Shown: piece by piece, positions 1-6,959 of the stretch | Layout: each line of letters begins with the position of its first letter | Position numbering within the stretch: position 1 is the first letter of the stretch | Assembly (NCBI GenBank): GCA_021736615.1 | Contig: JAIPFN010000150.1 | Coordinates: 1-13,428 of the forward strand | DNA: 13,428 nucleotides | From: Phycisphaerae bacterium | Lineage (GTDB): Bacteria; Planctomycetota; Phycisphaerae; Sedimentisphaerales; Anaerohalosphaeraceae | Direction: 5' to 3' | Notes under the pieces: generated by a model | The model's database searches: none | Told to the model about the DNA's origin: nothing | Seen by the model: only the letters and a program-made list of their open reading frames with translations | Position numbers and translations under genes: made by a program

Positions 1-7
1 CGTCAAA

Positions 8-48
8 TTAAAAAAATAAGCCGTCATAAACTTAGTGTTTATAACGAC
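8..48 (-). terminator. Rho-independent terminator of tRNA-Arg
   Basis: Read on the minus strand, a 12-pair stem (arms 37-48 and 20-31, with two G-U wobbles) closes a 5-base loop. It is followed at once by a T-rich tract that reads TTATTTTTTTAA. It begins 8 bases past the tRNA 3' end, as expected for a monocistronic tRNA transcript. The structure is read directly from the sequence; its activity is inferred. Confidence 0.8.
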
Positions 49-56
49 TTACAAAA

Positions 57-130
57 TGCACCTGACACGATTCGAACGTGTAACCTTCGGTTTCGTAGAC
101 CGATGCTCTATCCAATTGAGCTACAGGTGC
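57..130 (-). tRNA. tRNA-Arg (anticodon ACG)
   Basis: The minus strand folds as a complete cloverleaf. The acceptor arms GCACCTG (124-130) and CAGGTGC (58-64) pair over 7 bp, with discriminator A at 57. The D stem is GCTC/GAGC. The anticodon stem TCGGT/ACCGA carries the loop CTACGAA, giving anticodon ACG. The T stem ACACG/CGTGT carries the loop TTCGAAT. The length is 74 nt and the CCA tail is not encoded. ACG decodes CGU; in bacteria A34 is normally deaminated to inosine by TadA so that CGC and CGA are also read. It is followed by its own terminator. Confidence 0.97.
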
Positions 131-227
131 AACTGCTTATCTAATAAGAACTTACGGCACCAAACGGCTCCCGCAATTTTTATTAGTTGAGTACTTTACA
201 TCGAAACTGCGGCCAATGCAAGTAAAT

Positions 228-276
228 TCGGACATTTTTTTTGATCTCCGCATAAGTAGCGAGTTTAAATGTCCGA
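228..276. promoter_or_regulatory. 10-bp inverted repeat upstream of the patatin gene
   Basis: TCGGACATTT (228-237) and AAATGTCCGA (267-276) are exact inverse complements separated by 29 bases. The right arm abuts a TATTAT hexamer (277-282) that could be a -10 element for the patatin gene, though no good -35 is visible. It could be a bipartite operator or an RNA hairpin. The symmetry is seen; the function is inferred. Nothing else is recognisable between the tRNA and the patatin gene. Confidence 0.35.
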
Positions 277-328
277 TATTATCACCTGAGCATCAATAAT
301 CTAAAAAACTAATGCAATGGGGGTGCAA

Positions 329-1585
329 ATGGGCCAATCGTGGAATATCCGCTGTTTTCTGTATGGGATGGCCACTTCCGTTGTGCTTTTAATTTGTGTA
401 ATTCTGCTAATCTTTAAGTTCAACACGACACCCAGACCCCCCGCACCGCCGGATGGAGTAAACATGCCCCATCCATGGGGAGCGATGGACTCCGACGAAA
501 GCCAGAACGATGCTGATTCAGACCTGGAGATCAGCATTACAGAATCCCTCCTTGCCGAAGATCCAAGCCAGTTCGACCCGGACAACGACGGTATCAAGGA
601 ATACAAAATTCTCGCTCTTTCAGGCGGAGGATCTAACGGGGCGTTTGGATCAGGCATTCTCTGCGGGTGGAGTAAATCGGGTAATCGTCCGGACTTTAAG
701 ATAGTTACCGGCGTAAGCACCGGCGCATTGCAGGCAACCGTTGCCTTTCTCGGACCTGAGTATGATTACGCTTTAAAGGAAGTCTACACCGAATACGGAA
801 CAGATGAGATTTACAAAAAACACCTACCGCTGCTTTCATTATCGAGAGACGCTCTAAACAGCACCTGGCCGCTTAAAAAAATCATTGACAGCTATGTTGA
901 CGAGAAAATGCTCGCCGACGTAGCCGCCAAACATGCCGCAGGCCGGCGTCTCTTTATTGGGACGACGAATATGGACACACAGGAATTTGTGATATGGGAT
1001 ATGGGCAAGATCGCCTCCAGCAAACGAGAAGGATACATTCAATTATACCGGGATATCCTCCTCGCTTCGGCTTCGATACCGGTACTCTTTCCGCCGGTGT
1101 ATTTCGAGGTCCAAAACGAAGGCAACAAATACTACGAGATGCATTATGACGGAGGAGCGTATGGAAATGTCCTGTTCGGAACGCTGCTGCTTGAATTTAA
1201 GGATGCCCTAGAAGGCATCGGAACCAAACCGTCCCATGTTGAAATAAAACTGTATATAATTGACAACGGCAAATCACTTGTAAAACTAAAAAGAAGCGAG
1301 GTTTCACCTAATATAGGCTCTATAGCGTCGGTGACAATAAACAATCTTTTCGACATAACATTCAATGCCAGCCTCTACCGTATCTACGTACTTTCAAGCC
1401 GCTACGGAGTCGATTTCAACCTGGCAACGATCGGTAAAAACTCCGGTCTTACACTTGACCCTATGAATTTTGACAAAAAACCCATGCAGCGCCTTTTTAA
1501 TTACAGCTATGAACTCGCGCGATACGGATACGAATGGGTTAAAGTCCCTCCGGGCGTCAACCCCAACGAGGTATTCTCTAAATAA
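329..1585 (+). CDS. Patatin-like phospholipase, membrane-anchored
   Basis: A 418-residue protein counted from the ATG at 329. Residues about 12-30 are a single hydrophobic helix with no lipobox, so the enzyme is probably anchored at the inner membrane with its catalytic domain outside. The patatin fold starts near residue 93. The oxyanion motif GGGSNG is at about 99-104, the nucleophile elbow GVSTG has Ser130, and the DGG motif has catalytic Asp274. All three catalytic elements are intact, so lipid acyl hydrolase activity is expected; the substrate is unknown. A DPDNDG segment at about 83-88 just before the domain resembles an EF-hand-type calcium loop. The ATG at 317 is in frame but lacks a ribosome binding site, whereas the ATG at 329 follows a G tract (319-323) at usable spacing. 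The gene converges on the beta-propeller gene, with 175 bases between them. Confidence 0.9.
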   Translation: MGQSWNIRCFLYGMATSVVLLICVILLIFKFNTTPRPPAPPDGVNMPHPWGAMDSDESQNDADSDLEISITESLLAEDPSQFDPDNDGIKEYKILALSGGGSNGAFGSGILCGWSKSGNRPDFKIVTGVSTGALQATVAFLGPEYDYALKEVYTEYGTDEIYKKHLPLLSLSRDALNSTWPLKKIIDSYVDEKMLADVAAKHAAGRRLFIGTTNMDTQEFVIWDMGKIASSKREGYIQLYRDILLASASIPVLFPPVYFEVQNEGNKYYEMHYDGGAYGNVLFGTLLLEFKDALEGIGTKPSHVEIKLYIIDNGKSLVKLKRSEVSPNIGSIASVTINNLFDITFNASLYRIYVLSSRYGVDFNLATIGKNSGLTLDPMNFDKKPMQRLFNYSYELARYGYEWVKVPPGVNPNEVFSK

Positions 1586-1760
1586 CTGCAACTGACCGAA
1601 ATGATCCACATGTCACAGGAAGCCGTTGCAATAATATGGCTTACGTGATGAATCTCTTCGGAAAAAATAGCTTCGGCCATCTAAACACATGACATGATAC
1701 AAAACCTAACTCGAGGTTCCAGGCACAAGATCATACCAAAATAAATTCTTAGAGACTCCA

Positions 1761-4475
1761 TTAACGCGTACCGGATATTGACTTAACCTTGATCGTCTGG
1801 GATTTCCCGAGGCTTATCTCCCGGCCATTGATAACATTGAGCAAGCTAATTGTATACTCGCCTGGTTCAACCAGTTCTTTTGAACTTCTTTTACGGCGAC
1901 CTTGCTTTCCAGTTTGTCCCTTCGGATCAGTTGAACTTCGCAGATCCCATAAAACACGATGCAGACCTGCCGTAGCCGGGACCGAAATTTCCCGTACCTG
2001 CTCGCCTTTGGCGTTCTTGATATCCAGTACGATTTTATCGCCGCCATTCCGTGTAAATTCCTCGGACAAATAATAATGAACAATAGCGCCGAACGGCGGA
2101 TTTGGCGTAGTGAAATTGCCGAACGCCGAGATGACATATCCTAGTTCGTTATAAACCAACGCATCACGAGGAGGAAACAGAAAACCGTTCTCGGCCAAGA
2201 CTTGAGGCTCGATGTGACGCAGTGGGGTATAGTCGTCCAGCACATAAAATCCACGTCCAAACGTAGCACAAACCAGATCATTTTCGCGGCGTTGAAGGGC
2301 AAGGTCACGGAACGCTACCGTAGGCGCACCGGCGCGAAGTTGAACCCAGCGTTGACCGCCGTCAACTGTAAAGAACAGTCCAAACTCGGTACCGGCAAAG
2401 AGAAGCTTAGGGTTAAGGTGATCCTCAACAATCGACCAGACAACGTGACGGTCGGGAAGGTTTCCGGCAATTGACGTCCATGTTTTGCCGCGATCATGAC
2501 TCTTGAGCAAATAAGGCTTGAAATCGCCCACTTGATAATTATTGAAAGCCGCATAGAGTATATCCGGATCATGCTGAGATGCGCATACGTCAGATATATA
2601 AGCGTGAAGCGGTATACCCGGGAATTTCTCGATGCGTCGCCATTTCTTTCCGCCATCACCCGAAACCTGCAGCAATCCGTCATCAGTCCCAACGTAGAGC
2701 AAACCCTCCTGAAGCGGTGATTCGTCCAATGCAGAGATAACACTTAACGCCGTGGTAAAATTATTCTTCTGAACGGCATCGGCGCCCCAGATTCGGCCCA
2801 TAATGGGCTGATTTTCAGCATCTAACCCGCGCGTCAGATCGCCACTGACCGGTTGGAAGTTATCTCCTCGGTCATCACTGCGATACAAACGATTTCCCGC
2901 CAGATACACTCGCTTGTGCGAGTGCGGGCTAATCAGAAGCGGCGTATCCCAATGCCAACGAATAGCAGGAGTACCGGGTTCCTGGTTCGGACTGATACTA
3001 GTCCTGACTCCCGTGCGTTTGTCGAGTCGAAACGCTGCACCGTTCTGCGAAAGCCCGTACACGATATCCGGATTTTCAGGATCGATACGCGGCTGGAAAC
3101 CATCTCCGCCTCCGGTCGGAAACCATTCGCTGGACCTTATGCCGACACTGTTGACCGTGCGCGATGGTCCGCCCATTGAACCGTTGTCCTGTGTGCCGCC
3201 GTAGACATTGTAGAATGGCAAAGCGTTGTCGACCGCTACGCGATAGAACTGAGATGTCGGAAGATTAGTAAAATGACGCCAGATAGCGCCATGATCGTAC
3301 GACTCATAAAGTCCGCCGTCGTTTCCTACCAGAAGGTGGTTGCTATCATTGAGATCAAAAGCCATCGCATGATTGTCAACGTGCATCTGCCACTTGAGAG
3401 GTTTAAAATTCTTGCCACCGTCTTCAGTGACATGAATCCTCATATCCATTGTGTAGATTCTATCGAACTTATGCGGGTCGGCATAGATTTCGCCATAGTA
3501 CTGCGGATCGATCACCTTGTAATTGCTCTGCCGCGTCCACGTTTCGCCACGGTCGGCCGAGCGGAAGAATCCGCTCTCGTCGCCTGCGGCGTAGATCAAA
3601 GCGTACACAATATCCGGTTTTTGAGGTGATACAGCAAGAGAGATGCGACCGATATCAACGCTCGGCAGACCGTTGCTTAACTTCTTCCAACTCTGCCCGC
3701 CATTAGCACTCTTGTATATTGCCGACTCCGGCCCTCCCCCGATCAGAAGCCCTACATGACGCCGGCGTTGGTACGAAGCAGCATAGACAACATCCGGGTT
3801 GCGCGGGTCGAAAGCTATGTCGGTAACACCGGTATCGTCGCTAATCTTGAGTACGGATTTCCATGTTTTGCCCCCATCAGTAGTTTTGAAAAGCCCCCGG
3901 TCTCCTCCGGCCGACCAGAGCGGACCTTCGGCAGCGACGAATACCACATCTGAGTTTCGCCGATCAACAAGGATCCTGCCGATATGCTGTGAATCGCTCA
4001 ATCCCATATGCGTCCATGAATCCCCACCGTCGGTACTCTTGTAAACTCCGTCACCGAAACCAACGCTTCGATTGGATGAGTTCTCACCTGTCCCCAGCCA
4101 GATAACATCGGAATTCTGCGGGTCAATCGTCACACAGCCCAGAGAATAGGAACCGCCCTTATCGAATATCGGCTCCCAGTCGATACCGCGATTCGTAGTT
4201 TTCCAGAGCCCGCTTGAAGCGTTGGCAAGATACCAGATGCTGCTATTTTGCGGATCGACGGCGATGTCTGCAACACGGCCGGGCTTGAAAGCCGGCCCCA
4301 AAGACCTCAGTCCAAGTTCGCCAAAAAGTTCCGAGTTCAGTTGAACCGTCCCGACTTCGGGCGGCATCTCCGAACGCAAGTGGGACCCTCCAGCTTCGGG
4401 GTCCTGTGCCGCCAACAGACTGTTTTGCAGTAAAAATAAAGAAACAATACAGATGGTACTAATGACTCGTTTCAT
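1761..4475 (-). CDS. Secreted VPS10/sortilin-like Asp-box beta-propeller protein
   Basis: A 904-residue protein with a clear N-terminal signal peptide (MKRVISTICI..., hydrophobic to about residue 22, AA-Q cleavage site). From about residue 53 to 745 it is built of beta-propeller blades marked by at least ten Asp-box (BNR) motifs of the form S/T-x-D-x-G-x-T/S-W, such as STDGGDSW, TTDGGKTW and SHDRGKTW. The spacing matches bacterial proteins annotated as VPS10-domain or sortilin-like glycosyl-hydrolase-fold proteins. Enzymatic activity is not established for most of these. Residues about 795-900 look like an immunoglobulin-like beta domain (WDLR, PGEYTISL). Members I recall often continue further after this domain, so the C-terminus here is short. 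The start is well supported: AGGAGAA (4482-4488 on the minus strand) lies 6 bases before the ATG. It is divergent from the PepSY gene and convergent with the patatin gene. The likely location is periplasmic or extracellular. Confidence 0.9.
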   Translation of the reverse strand: MKRVISTICIVSLFLLQNSLLAAQDPEAGGSHLRSEMPPEVGTVQLNSELFGELGLRSLGPAFKPGRVADIAVDPQNSSIWYLANASSGLWKTTNRGIDWEPIFDKGGSYSLGCVTIDPQNSDVIWLGTGENSSNRSVGFGDGVYKSTDGGDSWTHMGLSDSQHIGRILVDRRNSDVVFVAAEGPLWSAGGDRGLFKTTDGGKTWKSVLKISDDTGVTDIAFDPRNPDVVYAASYQRRRHVGLLIGGGPESAIYKSANGGQSWKKLSNGLPSVDIGRISLAVSPQKPDIVYALIYAAGDESGFFRSADRGETWTRQSNYKVIDPQYYGEIYADPHKFDRIYTMDMRIHVTEDGGKNFKPLKWQMHVDNHAMAFDLNDSNHLLVGNDGGLYESYDHGAIWRHFTNLPTSQFYRVAVDNALPFYNVYGGTQDNGSMGGPSRTVNSVGIRSSEWFPTGGGDGFQPRIDPENPDIVYGLSQNGAAFRLDKRTGVRTSISPNQEPGTPAIRWHWDTPLLISPHSHKRVYLAGNRLYRSDDRGDNFQPVSGDLTRGLDAENQPIMGRIWGADAVQKNNFTTALSVISALDESPLQEGLLYVGTDDGLLQVSGDGGKKWRRIEKFPGIPLHAYISDVCASQHDPDILYAAFNNYQVGDFKPYLLKSHDRGKTWTSIAGNLPDRHVVWSIVEDHLNPKLLFAGTEFGLFFTVDGGQRWVQLRAGAPTVAFRDLALQRRENDLVCATFGRGFYVLDDYTPLRHIEPQVLAENGFLFPPRDALVYNELGYVISAFGNFTTPNPPFGAIVHYYLSEEFTRNGGDKIVLDIKNAKGEQVREISVPATAGLHRVLWDLRSSTDPKGQTGKQGRRKRSSKELVEPGEYTISLLNVINGREISLGKSQTIKVKSISGTR

Positions 4476-4553
4476 ATTTGATTCTCCTATCCGGCCCAGC
4501 CGAAAAAAATGTCAAAGGATATATTTTAGATTTTTATCTGTCATATGTTCACT

Positions 4554-4571
4554 CTTTAAAACGCTTTAAAG
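4554..4571. promoter_or_regulatory. Operator-like inverted repeat between divergent genes
   Basis: CTTTAAA (4554-4560) and TTTAAAG (4565-4571) are exact inverse complements around the 4-base centre ACGC. The site lies between the divergent beta-propeller and PepSY genes, about 40 bases upstream of the PepSY -35. The AAACGCTTT core resembles LacI/CcpA-type operators with a central CG, but the outer G/C positions do not match. The role is inferred only. Confidence 0.3.
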
Positions 4572-4612
4572 TCGCATTATATTGCAAATTTCACTATTAT
4601 TTTATCTGTTGC

Positions 4613-4640
4613 TTGTGTTTTCATGCATCTCAGGTATAAT
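4613..4640 (+). promoter_or_regulatory. Sigma70-type promoter of the PepSY gene
   Basis: TTGTGT (4613-4618) and a perfect TATAAT (4635-4640) are separated by 16 bases, predicting transcription start near 4647. That is downstream of an in-frame ATG at 4623, so the ATG at 4686 is the better translation start. Confidence 0.55.
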
Positions 4641-4685
4641 ATCACCGACAATGCAATGTTATTTTCAACTCAAAAGGCTAACCCG

Positions 4686-5195
4686 ATGAAACATTACAAA
4701 ATCAACAGGACGACTCACAGATGGTTCGGTATCATTTTCGCAATCGCACTGTTAAATTTTTCAATTACCGGTTTATTGCTGCTCCAAAAGAAAAACTTCG
4801 ACTGGATACAACCACCAACTCAAACCGGCAGTGAAGGCACTTTAGATCAATTCATAACCAACCAGCAGCTCTTTGAAATTGTTTTCGAGAAGAAACATCC
4901 TGATTTTAAAAATATGGAAGATATAGACCGGGTTGATTTCCGCCCCGGCAAACGCATCTTCAAAGTACGCTCGAAAAACAACTACAGTGAAATTCAAGTC
5001 GACGCCGTAAACGGAAAAATCTTAAGCATCGCAAAACGCAATAGTGACAAGATTGAAGCCTGGCACGATGGCTCAATATTTGGCGAATTCGCCCACCGAT
5101 ACTTCATGCCTGTTGTCGCAATCATAACCGTCATCCTGACGATAACAGGGCTATACCTCTGGCTGGCCCCGGTAATAAAAAGACACGCAAAATAA
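4686..5195 (+). CDS. PepSY-associated two-helix membrane protein
   Basis: A 169-residue protein. An N-terminal RTTHRWFG motif leads into helix 1 (about 14-33). A PepSY-like extracytoplasmic domain follows (about 50-117). The motif WHDGSIFG (about 126-133) precedes helix 2 (about 141-160), and the tail is short and basic. This order matches the small PepSY-TM proteins, which are often near haem, iron or redox functions; the exact role is unknown. The start at 4686 is chosen because a TATAAT box at 4635-4640 would place the transcript start beyond the ATG at 4623, and because an AAGG lies about 8 bases upstream. The gene stands alone: its left neighbour is divergent, and about 370 bases separate it from the recombinase. 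A weak hairpin (GCAAA/TTTGC, 5208-5220) downstream might act as a terminator. Confidence 0.85.
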   Translation: MKHYKINRTTHRWFGIIFAIALLNFSITGLLLLQKKNFDWIQPPTQTGSEGTLDQFITNQQLFEIVFEKKHPDFKNMEDIDRVDFRPGKRIFKVRSKNNYSEIQVDAVNGKILSIAKRNSDKIEAWHDGSIFGEFAHRYFMPVVAIITVILTITGLYLWLAPVIKRHAK

Positions 5196-5569
5196 AAAAT
5201 CAACTTTGCAAACGCTTTGCTATGCTTTTTCATTGCTGTCCAAAACAATTTACTATTCTTATTAAGACTGCGTCATAAATTCTAATATCAACGCTTTTTG
5301 GACGACTTTTGCAAGTTGCAAAAACAGGTTACATTTCATGCTGTCCCAAATAAACCTCTAAAAAAACATGTAAAACTAACCGTTTTCAGTACCGAATTTG
5401 CAAACATCGTCGAACGCTGCCCGCTGTCCGTCGCACGCACTCCTGACCAAAGCATTATCTTGAACAAGAGTGATGCTTTTGGATTTATTCTTTTCAACAA
5501 GTGCTAACCTTAAAATGGCAATATCAACCCGTCTTAACGTATTTTCAACTTATTGCCGATAACTATAAT
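5196..5569. other. Gene-free spacer before the xer gene
   Basis: No convincing gene is present. An open frame at 5298-5507 lacks a ribosome binding site and recognisable composition. The stretch holds a weak hairpin at 5208-5220, a 17-base perfect palindrome at 5307-5323, and a TATAAT hexamer at 5564-5569 touching the chosen xer start. Confidence 0.6.
5307..5323. promoter_or_regulatory. 17-bp perfect palindrome
   Basis: TTTTGCAA-G-TTGCAAAA is perfectly symmetric about a single central base. It sits about 260 bases upstream of the xer start and about 110 bases past the PepSY stop. Its size and compactness fit a dimeric repressor site. The symmetry is seen; the function is inferred. Confidence 0.35.
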
Positions 5570-6544
5570 ATGGCATCTGCACAGGTAAAAAATTTATATT
5601 CGAAACTTTCACAGTCCGAAATGGGCCGCACTGCCACCCGTTTTCTGGACTATCTCAATGTCGAAGCGGGCCTGTCGGAAAACACCATTCTGGGATACGG
5701 CCGCGACCTCGTGATGTTTACAGACTATTGCACAGCAAAGTCGATTACCGAAATTGCACAAGTCAAGCCGGAAACAGTGTATGGTTTTATTCGCTGCCAG
5801 GCTGGTCAAAGAGAGGGCGAACAAACGAATGTCCAGGGAAAGGCCGAAGCGTCAATAAACCGCTCGCTCGTCGCGATCAAAATGCTGCTGAGACGTTCGC
5901 TTATGACCAAGCTCATCACCGAGGATTTCATCTCGATTCTGGAAGGTCCCAAACCATGGCAGAAACTGCCAACGGTCTGCGGAAAAGACAAAGTATTAAA
6001 ACTGCTCAACGCACCGACCGCCGACGACCCATACTACCTGCGCGACAGAGCGATCCTGGAACTCCTCTACGCAACCGGCGCAAGAGCAAGCGAAGTCGCC
6101 GGCCTGAAAGTGAAAAATATAAATCTTCGCATCGGCTACGTGCGGTGTCTTGGAAAGGGCAATAAGGAACGAATTATCCCGCTGGGCAAAACAGCAGCCG
6201 ATGCTGTATGCGATTTCCTCGAAGACGCCGACATCGGCAGAGCAAAACTGGATAAAGGCAACAGCAAAGACGCCCTCTTCATCTCACGTACCGGCAGGCC
6301 GCTCGACCGTATCGAGATATGGCGTATCGTAAAGAAATACGCCCTTCGCAGCGGCATGCCGAAAAAACTCACCGTCCACACGCTAAGACACTGTTTCGCC
6401 ACACACATGCTTTCCGGAGGTGCCGACCTCCGCTCGCTGCAGGAAATGCTCGGACACGTCGACATCTCGACGACACAAATATACACGCACGTAGACAACG
6501 AACGGCTAAAAAACATCCACAAACAGTTTCATCCCAGACCATAA
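5570..6544 (+). CDS. Tyrosine recombinase, XerC/XerD family
   Basis: A 324-residue protein, close to the usual 300 for Xer recombinases. The N-terminal SAM-like core-binding domain (about 20-115) contains FLDYL and GLSENTILGYGRDL. The catalytic domain shows the full active-site set: Arg172 (GARASE), Lys196 (GKGNKE), His270 and Arg273 (HTLRH), His296 (LGH) and nucleophile Tyr305 (IYTHV). It ends in HPRP, like the HPRA tail of XerC/XerD. The family resolves chromosome dimers at dif, so this is probably the housekeeping enzyme, although XerC and XerD cannot be told apart here. The start is uncertain. A GTG at 5501 and ATGs at 5570 and 5621 are in frame, none has a good ribosome binding site, and a TATAAT at 5564-5569, if used, would favour 5621. 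DUF503 follows on the same strand after 62 bases. Confidence 0.93.
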   Translation: MASAQVKNLYSKLSQSEMGRTATRFLDYLNVEAGLSENTILGYGRDLVMFTDYCTAKSITEIAQVKPETVYGFIRCQAGQREGEQTNVQGKAEASINRSLVAIKMLLRRSLMTKLITEDFISILEGPKPWQKLPTVCGKDKVLKLLNAPTADDPYYLRDRAILELLYATGARASEVAGLKVKNINLRIGYVRCLGKGNKERIIPLGKTAADAVCDFLEDADIGRAKLDKGNSKDALFISRTGRPLDRIEIWRIVKKYALRSGMPKKLTVHTLRHCFATHMLSGGADLRSLQEMLGHVDISTTQIYTHVDNERLKNIHKQFHPRP

Positions 6545-6600
6545 AGTGAAAGGCGTAAGGCGTAAAGCGTAAGGCGAAAGGCGAAAGGCGAAAGGCGAAA
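6545..6600 (+). repeat. Eight tandem heptamers between xer and DUF503
   Basis: Directly after the xer stop codon come eight consecutive 7-base units: AGTGAAA, GGCGTAA, GGCGTAA, AGCGTAA, then GGCGAAA four times. Six bases (GATTTT) then lead to the DUF503 ATG. The whole spacer is therefore repeat plus 6 bases. Each junction contains AAGG or AAAGG, resembling a Shine-Dalgarno sequence, so the last units may act as the DUF503 ribosome binding site. Tandem heptamers are known as STRRs in cyanobacteria; any relationship is unproven. Confidence 0.9.
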
Positions 6601-6606
6601 GATTTT

Positions 6607-6900
6607 ATGCTTGTTGGCACTTTGACAATCCAGATAAATCTTCATGGGATCGGATCCCTTAAGGACAAACGCAAGATCGTAAAGAGCCTTATCGGGAGAT
6701 TGCAAAGCAGGTTCAATTTCTCTGTCTCCGAAGTCGCCGCACACGAAAGCAAACTTATGGCGGTAATCGGAATCGCCCTCGTATCCAACGACGGCGTATT
6801 TATCCAGCAGCAGTTCGACAAAGCAATCAACTTCGCCCAACAGGACGGACGATTCTACATGGGAAATACGCAACAGGAAATCTTCTCAACAAACAACTAA
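6607..6900 (+). CDS. DUF503 family protein (YlxP-like)
   Basis: A 97-residue protein with the family hallmarks MLVGTLTI at the start, SLKDKRKIVKSLIGRL (about residues 17-32) and NFSVSEVA (about 37-44). The length is typical. In Firmicutes the homologue YlxP is encoded in the nusA-infB-rbfA region and is thought to be linked to ribosome function; no biochemical role is certain. Here it follows a Xer recombinase instead, perhaps in one transcript. Its ribosome binding site would be GAAAG in the last heptamer of the upstream array. It is convergent with the zinc-ribbon gene, with 59 bases between the stop codons. Confidence 0.88.
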   Translation: MLVGTLTIQINLHGIGSLKDKRKIVKSLIGRLQSRFNFSVSEVAAHESKLMAVIGIALVSNDGVFIQQQFDKAINFAQQDGRFYMGNTQQEIFSTNN

Positions 6901-6914
6901 GTCCCAAAATAGCC

Positions 6915-6930
6915 TCGGCCGAAAGGCCGA
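6915..6930. terminator. GAAA-loop hairpin between convergent genes
   Basis: TCGGCC-GAAA-GGCCGA forms a perfect 6-bp stem with a GNRA tetraloop on the plus strand, 14 bases past the DUF503 stop. No T tract follows on the plus strand; on the minus strand a TATTTT follows shortly after. Its position between two convergent stop codons suggests a weak bidirectional terminator or mRNA 3' end. Confidence 0.45.
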
Positions 6931-6938
6931 ATCCTAAA

Positions 6939-6959
6939 TTCGTAATTCGTAATTCGTAA
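6939..6959. repeat. Three tandem TTCGTAA heptamers
   Basis: TTCGTAA occurs three times in exact tandem, followed by TTAATTAA. The third copy abuts the stop codon of the minus-strand zinc-ribbon gene. The period (7) and the CGTAA core are the same as in the array upstream of DUF503. Confidence 0.9.

Noticed and set aside
301..720. Minus-strand open frame of 139 codons opposite the patatin gene
   Set aside because: It is a shadow of the patatin gene, which has intact catalytic motifs in its own frame.
4560..5297. AACGCTTT three times around the PepSY gene as a regulon motif
   Set aside because: The same word or its complement also occurs inside coding DNA of the window (for example near 3219), so the excess is not convincing alone.
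5298..5507. Open frame of 69 codons before the xer gene
   Set aside because: No ribosome binding site, no recognisable domain, it overlaps the possible GTG start of xer, and it lies in AT-rich spacer DNA.
5570..6544. Tyrosine recombinase as the integrase of a mobile element using the tRNA-Arg
   Set aside because: The protein looks like housekeeping XerC/XerD, the tRNA is about 5 kb away with unrelated genes between, and I see no direct repeat of the tRNA end.
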